Below, one piece after another: positions 1 to 12,600 of a stretch of DNA of 64,000 nucleotides. The position numbers were made by a program, and so were the translations under genes. The DNA lies in assembly GCA_032622095.1 (NCBI GenBank), contig CP136068.1, positions 130,705,989 through 130,769,988 of the forward strand, written 5' to 3'. Every line of letters starts with the position of its first letter. Position 1 is the first letter of the stretch. Source of the stretch: Siphonodentalium dalli (Eukaryota; Mollusca; Scaphopoda; Gadilida; Siphonodentaliidae). The notes under the pieces are model-generated. The model saw nothing but the letters and a program-made list of their open reading frames with translations. It ran no database searches and was not told the origin of the DNA.

Positions 1-2189
1 ATATAACCCCAACGTCTAGCATTTGGAAATAGTGTTATAACATTTCTTTAATTAATTCCAAATAGGTACATACAATTTTGATAAAAGTTGCTGCGTTGTA
101 GTCGATACTTCGAGACGAGTAATTTGATATATGACATGACTATATTGTTGAGGGAAAAAAAAAAAAAACTTTTTGAAAAAAAAAAAAGAAAAAAATTTAA
201 TTTTTTTTTGAAAAAAAAAAAATTACATTTGAAAAAAAAAAAAATTGAAATATTTTTTTTTACAACAATTTTTTTTTTTTTTAATTATACATACCCTTGT
301 GTTATTTCCGTTTAGAAATTCCGCCTGTTGACAATAAAGCTCGTATTTCTGTCGTCTGTTTTTGCAAAACTCTGTAGTGTTAGTTTACCTGCATAGGAAA
401 GTAGACTAAAACCGGTACAATATATATATATATTGGCTCCGGACATACATGCATAAGGATAATTAAGACTAAAATAGATCAGAGCATACATACGTCGGTT
501 ACCTGGCAGTATATACGGGCAATTATCTAGGTGCTCGACTTATTGGTCGTCAGTGCCAACATTTTTTGGCATTGCGCCTCACTCTACAATATATTAGCTG
601 GGATACGTACACAATGATAATTAAGACTAAAATAGACTGGAGCATACATAAGATGTTGCCTGGTAATATTTCCATCGCAAGTATATAGGTGTTAGACTTA
701 TAGGTGTGTGCCAACATTTTCTCTGTTCACTATATATAATCACAATTCATAACCTTCTACCACCCGCACTATAGAGGTATTTGTATGTATAGTAATACGC
801 GATGAGGATTCCTCTGATCTTGCTGCCACATTCCAACACATCTGTAGTATCTTGAATTTCTAGTAGAGGATTTAGTGCCCTATTACTTCGGACAGCTTGC
901 CATAAACATATGGATTTACTGCACCTTCTACTTCTAGTGAGAACTTACCGGGAACTTCTGACAGATATCTACTACTAATAAAAGCTTGCCATTAACGTCC
1001 AGCAGTTTTAATTCTACTATTGATCCCTTGCCTATACACACACTAAACGAAATTGTTTTTACTCAAAATAGAAACGACAGCTAATTAACGGATACCTCGC
1101 GTTTTATGTTCTATCTCTGTCTACTAATTAACAATTATTTACCAGCTGCTGTAGTACAAAACCCTACCGCGTTTATCGTTCAGTTATACCCTACCCCATT
1201 AAAACCTTGGCTCCGTGCCCCGCCGATTTGTTGCGGAAATATTGTTTTACATAGACGTACACGTGACGCGCTATTCTCGTGATAACCTTCGCCGAATTGT
1301 TCGCCGGGGACATAGACGTACGCGCGTTTATGGTGATAACCTCGGCCGAATAGATATATATAACCTTCACACCTATATTCACGCGCTATTCTCGTGATAA
1401 CCGTCGCTCGCTTGTTGCGGAAATATTTTAATCGTCCTTGACCTAGACGTACCCGCCACGCGTTATTATGGCGATAACCTTCACCGATATATACACCCAC
1501 GCGGCGTGACCTATAAACCCCGGTTAGCTCAGGATCAGGAGTGGAGCAAAGTCAAGTCAAACCATCTACCCGAAAGGGTAGACAATACTACTCACGCTCA
1601 TGTCTGTACACAGACACAACACGCTCATGTCTGGACAAATACACGCTCTTTATCAACGACACTGCGGATACGAACGCTCTTTAACTATCACGCGATTAAC
1701 CCATAAATTACCATTGCGGTGGCGGGGATTGGAGAATGAGTGTTCTGACGTTCTCAGAAGCGGTCCGGTGACCATTCCCCTGGCTTTGTACCCTTAGATA
1801 GCAAGTTTGGGCTAAATCCGTCCGGCAGTTTTCCCGGCCATAGCTAACACACAGACAGACAAACAGAAGTACCAAAATATATATTAGATTGCTATAATGT
1901 TACGCCGTTTTGTACTGTTCATGTAAACCTAAAACTAAAATCACAGTTGCGATAAATCTACTTATGTTACCGTAGATGTTTAGAATTTGGGTTAACCCTT
2001 CCATGAATTGAGTTTTCGAAAATTTTGCGATAATCCTGAGCCAATGCTTTCTCTTATATATAGTGCGATCGATAACCTCAAGTGTTAGGGTAAACCTAGA
2101 ACAAATTTGGACAATGTTGGTTTGTATACCATTATGAATAGGGAGATATCTTCCATAACACATCCCGAATCCGCTGATATCCGCTTTGT
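1..2189. repeat. Noncoding flank with low-complexity and degenerate tandem repeats
   Basis: Poly(A)/poly(T) low complexity lies at 149-283. A ~155-bp duplicated block lies at 446-735 (aattaagactaaaatagac twice). A degenerate ~60-bp repeat lies at 1205-1500 (gcgataaccttcgccgaa, catagacgtacgcgc). A last STING exon would be expected on the minus strand here or beyond, but I found none. Confidence 0.55.
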
Positions 2190-2205
2190 GCATTTTTTGT
2201 AATTC

Positions 2206-3230
2206 AAGATGGCGCCCAAGATGGCTGCCATTTTCCGCTTAAGTCAGCTGGATGCAATTATAGTGAGAAAATCTTGTCATGTATACATATGTATACACGT
2301 TTGTGAAGCTAAAAAATAACGCCATCTGTTTATGCCAAAATTGGAACTCTCCGTCCAAGATCGTCGCCAAAATGGAGGCCGGAGATGGAAAATGTCACGC
2401 TTTTTACTGATATCTTTAAGATAAGTTTCTGCTTTTCAGAACTGGTTGAAAACTGAAACTTTATTTTGTATTTGGCATGTTAACTGACCATTGTCGCAAT
2501 TAAATATGCAATTCAAGGGATACCCACCTGTTCCGATCATTCAAAAGTTCGATTATACACATTCCCGTATAACATTCCACAAAAAAATGACCATTGGGAA
2601 TCGAGTCATATTTCATCCAGAAATGGGAAGAACTGTCCAAGGTAAGTGATGCATTCTATTTCTTATGGATATGTCAACTCATTGTTACAAAAATGTTCAC
2701 TTTGGCTCAAAATGGCTGTTAAAATGGCGGACAAAATATGAAAAATTGTAAATATTGCAACAGCGTGCATGCAACCGATTGTAAGTTATGGTTTATGAAC
2801 AAAATTGACTATTCTGTCTTATATACATTGAATACTAACATTTCTGATGCAACTTTATTATTTTTTATTATTTTAACCAATGACCGCCAATGACCAACAC
2901 ACTGTACTCCAGGTATGTATATACACTTCAACGACAATGGCCGTGCAGTCATTCCATATGCACATATGCACATTGCCCATACGAATAAAACCACTCCCTA
3001 TTTATCCACACAGCCATATAGCCAACACGTGTATACATATACACTATGACAATACAGCCACCCAATGTACACCTCTTCAAAATGGTATACACACCAACTT
3101 AGTCCAATATTTTCTAGGTCAACCCTTTTATCGACCAGCCAATACAGGTACCCCGCACCAATGTATAGGGCAATCTGAACATTCTCCAATTCACGAAATG
3201 CTACTTATTCAGACATGCTCATGAACTAGA
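2206..3230 (+). repeat. Copy of the 5183-7278 repeat family, partial
   Basis: 2240-2820 resembles 5183-5790 (gaagctaaaa, caagat/gtcgccaaaatgg, actttattttgtatttgg, tcaaaatggctg). 2880-3200 is a degenerate gtatacatatac minisatellite like 6230-6945. Confidence 0.65.
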
Positions 3231-3435
3231 TTATTATGTTCATGAACTATTGCTTAGCACGAATGTTCGCGAACTTGATATGTTCGTGATATTGCAGTCC
3301 CATGTAGAGTTCATATTTATTCTTGAAATGTTCATGCAGATTTGCTGAATAATTCACTAAGTATTAATGAAAAGTTCGTGCTATTCCACCTGATATTTAG
3401 AACGGTGCTAATTAGGTTTGTAGATGCATACGTAC

Positions 3436-3619
3436 CATTATAGTCGATAAACCTCACAAGCCCCTTGTATCTATTATTTTTGTTGTTAACAATTTGCTGC
3501 AATATTTTACTGGTGCGATGGATTTGATATCCTTTCTCATGCTCATCATCCTTAAAATTAGACTTGAAATTGAATATCGCCTTGATCACTGACGGGTAGT
3601 CGCCAACAAAATAGTAATC
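3436..3619 (-). CDS. STING: TIR-STING exon: ligand-binding domain, C-terminal part
   Basis: 184-nt exon, acceptor tataatttcag, donor AATG|gtacgt, entered in phase 0 and left in phase 1. It encodes DYYFVGDYPSVIKAIF, then a helix with RTSKILQQIVNN, then YKGLVRFIDYN. These match the STING strand and helix that follow the lid (the vertebrate EYATPLQTLF region) and the RLIAY-like last strand. A short C-terminal exon should follow; none was convincing in 1-3435. Confidence 0.85.
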
Positions 3620-6600
3620 CTGAAATTATATAAAGTAATGTGGAACACTCTGCTGGGGAAATTTGATGAATATAGAGAATATAATTTGGCAGAAATAACA
3701 CATCGGTGGATGGCCTCTCAGTGCAAGATGGTTAAAAATGACTGAATTTATTTGTGCTAATTTCTATGAATTTCAGAGGCAATAATATTGTGAAGTCCGT
3801 ATAAAAGTATTTAACATATTTATGGACCTTTAAGTACTTTGATCCACAGAATAGGGCTGGAATCAGGGGGGGTCGGAAAAAAGTGACATGACAGTAGGCT
3901 TAAAAAACTTTTTTTCCGGCTCTTGGGTACCCTCCACAACATTATTTGAAGGAAAAATATGTTTTCCAATTTCATGCGGGGTATCCACCCCCTTTTTACT
4001 TCCTAATCTGTAGTCTCACACCATTTATGCTTGATGGTCAGTATTACAGTTACCCTATTTCTGTTTCTGGTTCCTCTAAATCATTTCATCATTGAGAAGA
4101 ACCACATGAAAAAATTAATGAAACATAAATTTCAGTCTGAGAACAGATATGAATCGTATAAAGCTGCACCCAGTGTTGTCCAGTTTGTTTTTGTAGACTA
4201 ATTGATGCATGACAGGATTGACTTGTAAACAAGTTAGGCCAAAAAACCCCAAAGATAGTATGTTTTGGCAACGGTGTGAACAAAATTAGGGTAGGTACAT
4301 GTAGGTAGGGATTTTTTTTTTTTACTTCTTTTATTTTTTATCCAGCTGCAGAAATATTGAACTACCTCGACCGAAGTGACATAAAATACCAACTTATGTT
4401 GTGGGGAAAGTATCGCTTGAACAAACACAGTGGAAATATACATTAAGATTGCATAAAAGATCAAACTTTGTTCATACTTAAGTGTGTGATTTGTTATTCA
4501 CATACCACATTTTCATAATTTTGACTATATTACTTGGTATGAAATTGATGTCACTAATGTTTTATGAGAATGTCACCCATAATACATGATACTACCACAA
4601 TTACACCGGTATTTGTATTGTGATGACTACATCGATTGTTTGGAGGTAGCCGGAACATGAACATCCAACCTACTAGTATCATGCCTGGTTTTTGGAAACA
4701 GTACATGTAGCTATACCCCTTCCATATGTGGTGATAACCTCTATATATATACCGATACACACCCACCATGTCTGTTGATAGTTCCCAAACAAGGCTTAAA
4801 ACTGGCCTGATATCCACTTTCAGGAAACTAAAATTGCAAAATCCTGCCTATCAATCCATGAATCCCATGAATCCACACCTGGAGTTTAACTGTTAAGACT
4901 CAGCTGTCACTTTATGGTCACTATACACAGGGATATGTTAGAAACCATGTGTTTTGCAACTAATGAACATTAGTTATGTATGTGCATTGGTGGTTTTATT
5001 GGTTTTAATTTTGTTTTTTTCTCAAAATATCAATAAAAAGATTAGGGTATGTGATTATTTTTTAAGGCCGGTCGATGTGCGTAAATATAGTATCTTTTTT
5101 CTTTGGCCTTATATGAACATTTTACCAAATTTCCACTGATTTTCAGTAATCACCTGAAAACTGTATCAAGATAACGAAATATCCTAAGTCAGTTTTATGC
5201 AAATTATAGCGATAAAATCTGGTACAATGTATACAAATGTATATATTTTCGTGAAGCTAAAACATAATGACACTTGTTGGGCCAAAATTGAAACTCACCA
5301 CCCAAGATGGCCACCAAAATGACGCCGGAAGTTGAAAATAAGACATTGTTTCACAAATATCTTCTAGATCAATTCATGCTGTCTGGAACTGGTTGAGTAA
5401 TATGACTTTATTTTGTATTTTCTATATTAACTGATCATTGGAGCAATTAAATATGTAAGTAATGGGGTACTAGCCCCTTCCAATCCCTCAAAAATTCGAT
5501 TTTACAGAACGCGGTACAAAATTTTACAAAAAATCACAATTGGGATTCTAGTCATATTTCAACAAGAAATGAAAGAACATTGTAATGTAAGTGAGGCATA
5601 TCATTACCTATGAATATTCCAACTCTCTGGAATTAAAAATCTTACCTTGGCTCAAAATGGCTGCGAAAATGGCCGCCAACATATGGAAAATGGTAAATAT
5701 TGCCCCAGGGTGCCCCGCAATCGCTTACAAGTTGTGGTTGATGTATACAATTGGCTAATCTGTATTCTATACATTGCACACTAACATGCACCAGGGATCA
5801 TTTTTACTATTGTCACCACTGACATCACGAGAAATATTGTATTTTTCTCTGACAAACTTGACATAAATATCGGCAAAAATTCACTTTTCATGGTTTGACC
5901 ATTTGTTCAAGTAAAATGCAACTATCTTTGGTATCAAAGTTGTTTATTGTTTTTGTCTATCTTAAATTTGTCACACTACGGTCTCTATAGACTAAATTGC
6001 TCAAGATGGCTTCCAAAATGGCAACCAAATTTGTAAAAAAGTTAAAAGTTAACATATCCCGTGTACATATGGAGTGACTGTGGTAATGAGTGGGTTGTAC
6101 ATGTGTACCTTGGTTGGCTATCGCTTTCCACAATAACTCAATGAATTGTTAATCAATAGAGAGGTCATGTCAGAGAGTCATATCACGGAAAGTGATAGTC
6201 ACCCATTATCACACAGTCACATTGGCCATGTCACTCTCTGTATACACATATACCTCGCGCATGGCAATAAAGCAACACATGTGTATACTGGTATAACCTA
6301 TACATGACCATATCGCCACGAGTCACCAAACAGGAACACCATGTATACTCATACGCCTGACACATGACCATTTAGTCACCCCCTGTGTAGGTGTTTATTA
6401 CATTTATGATCATACAGTTACTACTTGTATACATATATGTACTCATCTCACCATTAACCATACAGTCACTCACTACCTGTATACATATATGCAGCCCACC
6501 CTAGACCATAGATTCGCTCCAGGTATACATGCAAACCTCACTAATGGCCATTCAGCCCTTCCAGATATACAACAATACCCGCACACACGACCACTCAAAC

Positions 6601-9600
6601 AATTCATACTTGCATATACATCGCAGACATGGCAATTCAGCAATTCACTGTATAATCATACACGCCATCCATGATAATAGATCTAAGCCATATACACCAC
6701 CAGTGATAATACATCCACGTTATATATAAACATACATCCCACAAGTTACCACAAGGACACTCCCTATATACCCACACTATATCCAATCATGACCGTACAG
6801 TCATTCCATGTATACCTATAAACATTACCCGTAACCATAGCATCACTCCCTAGTTATCCACACACCACATCCATGATCATACAGACAACACATGTACATC
6901 CCATCATGACCTTACAGTCACTCCATATATACATAATCAACACACCGCCTTCTGTAAAGTCAGATTTTTGAGGGATCGAAAGGGACTAGGACCCCAATAA
7001 TTGCATATTTAATTGCCCCTATGATCAGTTAATGTACAAGACAAACAATAAATAAGCATTACTCTACTAGTTCCAAACAGCATGAATTGATCTAGAAGAT
7101 ATTTGTGAAAAAATGTTATATTTTCAACTTCAGGCGGCCATTTTGGCGGCCATCGTGGATTGTGAGTTTCAATTTCGGCCCAAAAAAGTGTCATTATGTC
7201 TTAGCTTCACGAAAATATATACATTTGTATACATTTTACCAGATTTCCCGCTATAATTTGCATAAAACTGACTTAGGGTCTTGTCTGAAAAACGGCGGCC
7301 ATGATGGACGCTATCTTGTCTGGAGTCTAAAAGGCCACTTTATTTTTCTTGTTAACACAGGTTAACATTGCTTAAAAGTTGAAGGACATAATAAGGAACA
7401 AAATGAGTGGGGTGAAGTTAAGTCCAATGGGGGGTGCAATGGTACCCCTATTAGCTCCCGGTCTATATAATTAGTAAACGATCTTGGAAGATCGTTACGC
7501 GTCCAATCGTACACAAACGTGGACACATTTACAGTGTGTAGGTCTTGGAAATTTCAGTATGCGCTCACGTTTGAAAAGAGGTTCTGCATGTCTTCTGAGT
7601 TTACCATTACATAATATACGGACTGCTTTTTTCTAGAGGGTAACATTTCGGCTAATTTGGTTGGCAATTCCCCATAGCTGTATATAATAAGTGGCTATTT
7701 ACAAAGGAATAGTAAAGTATTTTTCTCGACCTCTTTGGCAGAAAACGTTTGACTTTGTTCAGTAGATATATAATGCGCTTGATCTTATTGTGAATCGATG
7801 GAACATGATATTTGAAGGTTAGATTTTCGTCAATTAATTGTTATGCCAAAAAAGTTAACAGATGTCTCTTGCATTTGAAGGATAGCTAAAGTTGAGTCCT
7901 TAAGTTTTTATCGTTATTTTCGGTCACATAGTTTAGCAGATGTAATAATGGATGACATGTTGAGTGTTTTTTACGAAAGCCATATCGATTTTCATAACAA
8001 CATATAAACTAAGTGAATGCCAATTGAGTTGCTTATCGTATGCCGTCATGATTAATCATTCTCCTGGACGAAACATATGTATGATACCGAATTACTGCGA
8101 CATTGATTTTGAATAATGTGTGTGAAATATGATTCTGCATTACCCCTCTTTAATCAAATGCACAAAACGGTTATGGACATATACCACTACAATAGTGGAA
8201 TGCCACAATAGTAGTGGAATTCAAAATGTGCCTGAACTGTTTAATGCTGCACCAGCACATATCCCGTCATGAAAGGGTTAATTGTGCTCTTGCTTGTCAA
8301 TAAAACATCTAGTTTGAAGGTGTTGCTTTGCCTAAGAATGCGGGTACAGTTCTTGGAGAATTTACCATGGTTTCCAATACTCAGCTAAACAATATCTGCA
8401 CTGCTCTAGTTATGGTAGCTAAAGTATGGCATAAGGGGTGTGACTAATTAGTGCCCGGGCACGCCCGGGCACGCCCGGGCACGCCCGGGCAAGCCCGGGC
8501 ACGCCCGGGCAGGTCCGGGTGTTCTCATGGGCCCGCAGACAGTCTAATATGATGCCACATGGTAGTAGGATACAGAATAAGCATATATTGTGAAAATTGA
8601 CTTGCTGTGTCGTCCACCGGCGGGTTTATTAACCATTTAAATGCCGATATTGACTAAAAGAACCCGGGAGAGACCGGACGGACACAGAAACCTGATAATA
8701 TTATATATTGATGACTAATGGTAGCGAGGCACTTACTAAAGGTATATATTGCAAATATTGACTCGCTATCTCGCTCGCGGCCGGCTTCATTAACCCCTTA
8801 AATGACGATATGCGCCAGAAGAACATGGCGCAAGCCCGGGCACGCCCGGGCAGGCCCTGGTGATCTCATGGACCCGCAGACAGTCTAATATGATGTCATA
8901 AGGTAGTAGGAAACAGAATAAGCATATATTATGAAAATTGACTTGCTGTGTCGTCCACCGGCGGGTTTATTAACCATTTAAATGCCGATATTGACTAAAA
9001 GAACCCGGGAGAGCCCAGACGGACGCATAGACCCGACCATATTATATATTGATGACTAATGGTTGCGAGGCACTTACTAAAGGTATATTGCAAATATTGA
9101 CTCGCTATCTCGTTCGCGGCCGGCTTCATTAACCCCTTAAATGACGATATGCGCCAGAAGAACATGGCGCAAGCCCGGGCACGCCCGGGCAGGTCCGGGT
9201 GTTCTCATGGGCCCGCAGACAGTCTAATATGATGCCACATGGTAGCAGGATACAGAATAAGCATATATTGTGAAAATTGACTTGCTGTGTCGTCCACCGG
9301 CGGGTTTATTAACCATTTAAATGCCGATATTGACTAAACGAACCCGGGAGAGACCGGACGGACACAGAAACCTGATAATATTATATATTGATGACTAATG
9401 GTAGCGAGGCACTTACTAAAGGTATATATTGCAAATATTGACTCGCTATCTCGCTCGCGGCCGGCTTCATTAACCCCTTAAATGACGATATGCGCCAGAA
9501 GAACATGGCGCAAGCCCGGGCACGCCCGGGCAGGCCCTGGTGATCTCATGGACCCGCAGACAGTCTAATATGATGTCATAAGGTAGTAGTATACAGAATA

Positions 9601-12600
9601 AGCATATATTATGAAAATTGACTTGCTGTGTCGTCCACCGGCGGGTTTATTGACCATTTAAATGCCGATATTGACTAAAAGAACCCGGGAGAGCCCAGAC
9701 GGACGCATAGACCCGACCATATTATATATTGATGACTAATGGTTGCGAGGCACTTACTAAAGGTATATTGCAAATATTGACTCGCTATCTCGTTCGCGGC
9801 CGGCTTCATTGACCCCTTAAATGACGATATGTGCCAGAAGAACATGGCGCAAGCCCGGGCACGCCCGGGCAGGCCCTGGTGGTCTCATGGGCCCGCAGAC
9901 AGTCTAATATGATGTCATATGGTAGTAGGATACAGAATAAGCATATATTTTGAAAATTGACTTGCTGTGTCGTCCACCGGCGGGTTTATTAACCCTCTAA
10001 ATATCGATATTAACTAAAAGAACCCGGGAGAGACCGGACGGACACAGAAACCTGATAATATTATATATTGATGACTAATGGTAGCGAGGCACTTACTTAA
10101 ATGTATATTGCAAATATTGACTCGCTATCTCGTTCGCCGCCGGCTTCATTAACCCCTTAAATAACGATATGCGCCAGAAGAACGCGGCAAGCCCGGGCAA
10201 GCCCGGACAGGCCCTGGCTGCCTCCTGAACCCGCGGACAGTCTAATATGATTCCGTACGGTAGTAGGATTCTGAATAAGCATGCAAATTTACTTGCTGTG
10301 TCATCAACCGGCGGGTTTATTAACACTTTAAATGCCGATATTAACTTAAAGAACCCGGGAGAGCCTCGACTGACACAGCGACCCGATCATATTATATATT
10401 GATGAATAATGGGATCGAGGCACTTACTAAAGGTATATTGCAAATATTGACTCGCTATTTCGTTCGCGGTCGGCTTTATTAATCCCTTAAATGACGATCT
10501 GCACCAAGAGAGCACGGGAAAGCCCGGGCAAGTCCGGGCAGGCCCTGATGGCCTCATGGGCCCGCGGACAGTCTAATATGATGTCGTATGGTAGTAGGAT
10601 ATATACAGAATAAGCATAGATTATGAAAATTGACTTGCTGTGTCGTCCACCGGCGGGTTAATTAACCATTTAAATGCCGATATTAACTAGAAGAACCCTG
10701 GAGACTTCTCGGGTTCGGTGATACCTTCGGGTTTGGCGATATACCACGTACACGGGGTGAACTACGGGAATAAATAATAAGGTTTTAGAGAACTTATAAA
10801 CTTTATTTCATCTAACCGGCACTATCAGTGAATAAAAAAAATAAAATATATATATATATATATATATCACATCACCTTGAAACATTTTATACATAAATAT
10901 ATTTGCAAGTAAAAATCATACTGTGCACAACATTTCCCGGAAATAGAATCGCTTGAATGATATTACTATAATGGAGACAGAAGTACGATAACAAAATTCC
11001 ATCCAAATAATGAATCCAGAAATGAAACTATGCGTCATGCATAATTTATATTCCATTAATCTCTATATTTTCCCTTTTGGTAAGTTATAGAACTTAAAAT
11101 TGCAGGACATTTTGTCCGAGAAAAACAGAATAGCTATCTTCAAATAAGTTGTTCTGTGTATAGATCAGTTAAAATTTCTAAATTCTCAAATAAACAGAAT
11201 ATTTGTGTATACGCGTATAATTTCCAGGAATGTTCGGGAAACAATATGTACATGATAGTATACAAGCATTTATGGGGAAAACTCACAACAGCTGAAACGA
11301 AAAATGTCCACCAACAGTACTATATAAGACACACATATATACACGTGTTTGCAATATAGGGCAAATGAATATAATTTTGTCAAATTGTTTAGAACATTTC
11401 CCGGAAATCTAATCACTCGAACTTCCATATATATGTGTATTTTCGAAAGATTTATCGAACATTTTCAAATGTTTACAGTTAACAAAGGATGCTAAAACTA
11501 GTTAGTAACAATTGGGTGATTGACGGAATGTTCATATGTTAAACTTCAAGAGTGATTGATTTCTAACTAATTTGTTTCTCACAGTTCGTGCATATATGAT
11601 TTCCAGGAATGTTCATGAAACAATTTATGAATAATAATAACAAGCAAAACAAATATGAGAACCACAAGATATATAACAATCATACCTACTAATAGCACAA
11701 TTGAAAGTATAATATATACATACACGTGAATAGATATATAATTCAAAACTTTTTCAAACTGTTTGCATAGTTCTACCCAATAACATAGCTTTCTGCACAA
11801 GGTCTTCGTCAGTGATGATATATCATCACTGATGAAGGCCTGATGCCGAAAGCTATGTTATTGAACAGATCTAACTAGATGTGCATCTACTACACGGCCC
11901 CTGTCTTAGTGGGTGACCCATGATGTGCCAGATGTTTGCAATATTGTATAAGAATGGTATCGCTTATTTGAAGTTGATACCATATTGACGTATTTTCAAA
12001 ATACACTGAGGTTGATAGAATGTTTAAAACTTTAACAGAATACTAGCTACTGGCTGTACATATCAAACATGTAAAACCTGGTGTTGTAGCATAACAATTT
12101 GCGTAAATGTGTGAATTCCAGGACATTGTAGTATTCAAATAAAATTTCAGAAAAGTAAGCTACTCTAAAGAAAATCGGAATATAACTATGTATATATATG
12201 TGATTTAATACATGACCTTTTTATCGCTAAGGATAGTAACGATGCTCTCTCTTCAAAACTGACCGAACTATGTTATTGTCAATGCTTATTACATTATTTG
12301 TATGTATCACACGCTCGATCAGACTGTTTAAAATTCAGAACCACTAGAATTGTAACATTGGACTTGGAAACAAACATTGAAACATCGATTGAACTATCAA
12401 ATTAAAATCACATAGACACTATATAGTCACTATCAAATAAGAAGTATTGTCAGTTTTTTTGTCTTTTCGGTGCGCTGGATGTCTTTGCCGATTTTGTACG
12501 TTTTTTCTGCGATGGTTTTCGTGCCGTTGGTGTTGTTCGTGGAACGGTTAGTGTACCATCTGTTGATGTTACTGTGCTTGATTTCCTCGATTGACCGCTT

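Noticed and set aside
88-315. 75-aa Lys/Phe-rich ORF
   Set aside because: Low-complexity poly(A)/poly(T) only.
870-1010. Minus-strand stretch resembling a retroelement coding relic (ELKLLDVNGKLLLVVD)
   Set aside because: Too short, stop-interrupted and without a recognisable motif.
1180-1500. 106-aa minus ORF with Tyr/Gly/Arg repeats
   Set aside because: A degenerate tandem repeat keeps the frame open; overlapping frames are open too and no domain is seen.
1520-1560. ggttagctcag string suggesting a tRNA or tRNA-derived SINE
   Set aside because: No matching acceptor, anticodon or T arm could be folded around it.
1900-2193. 97-aa minus ORF as a possible last STING exon
   Set aside because: No suitable acceptor in phase 1 and no resemblance to the STING C-terminus.
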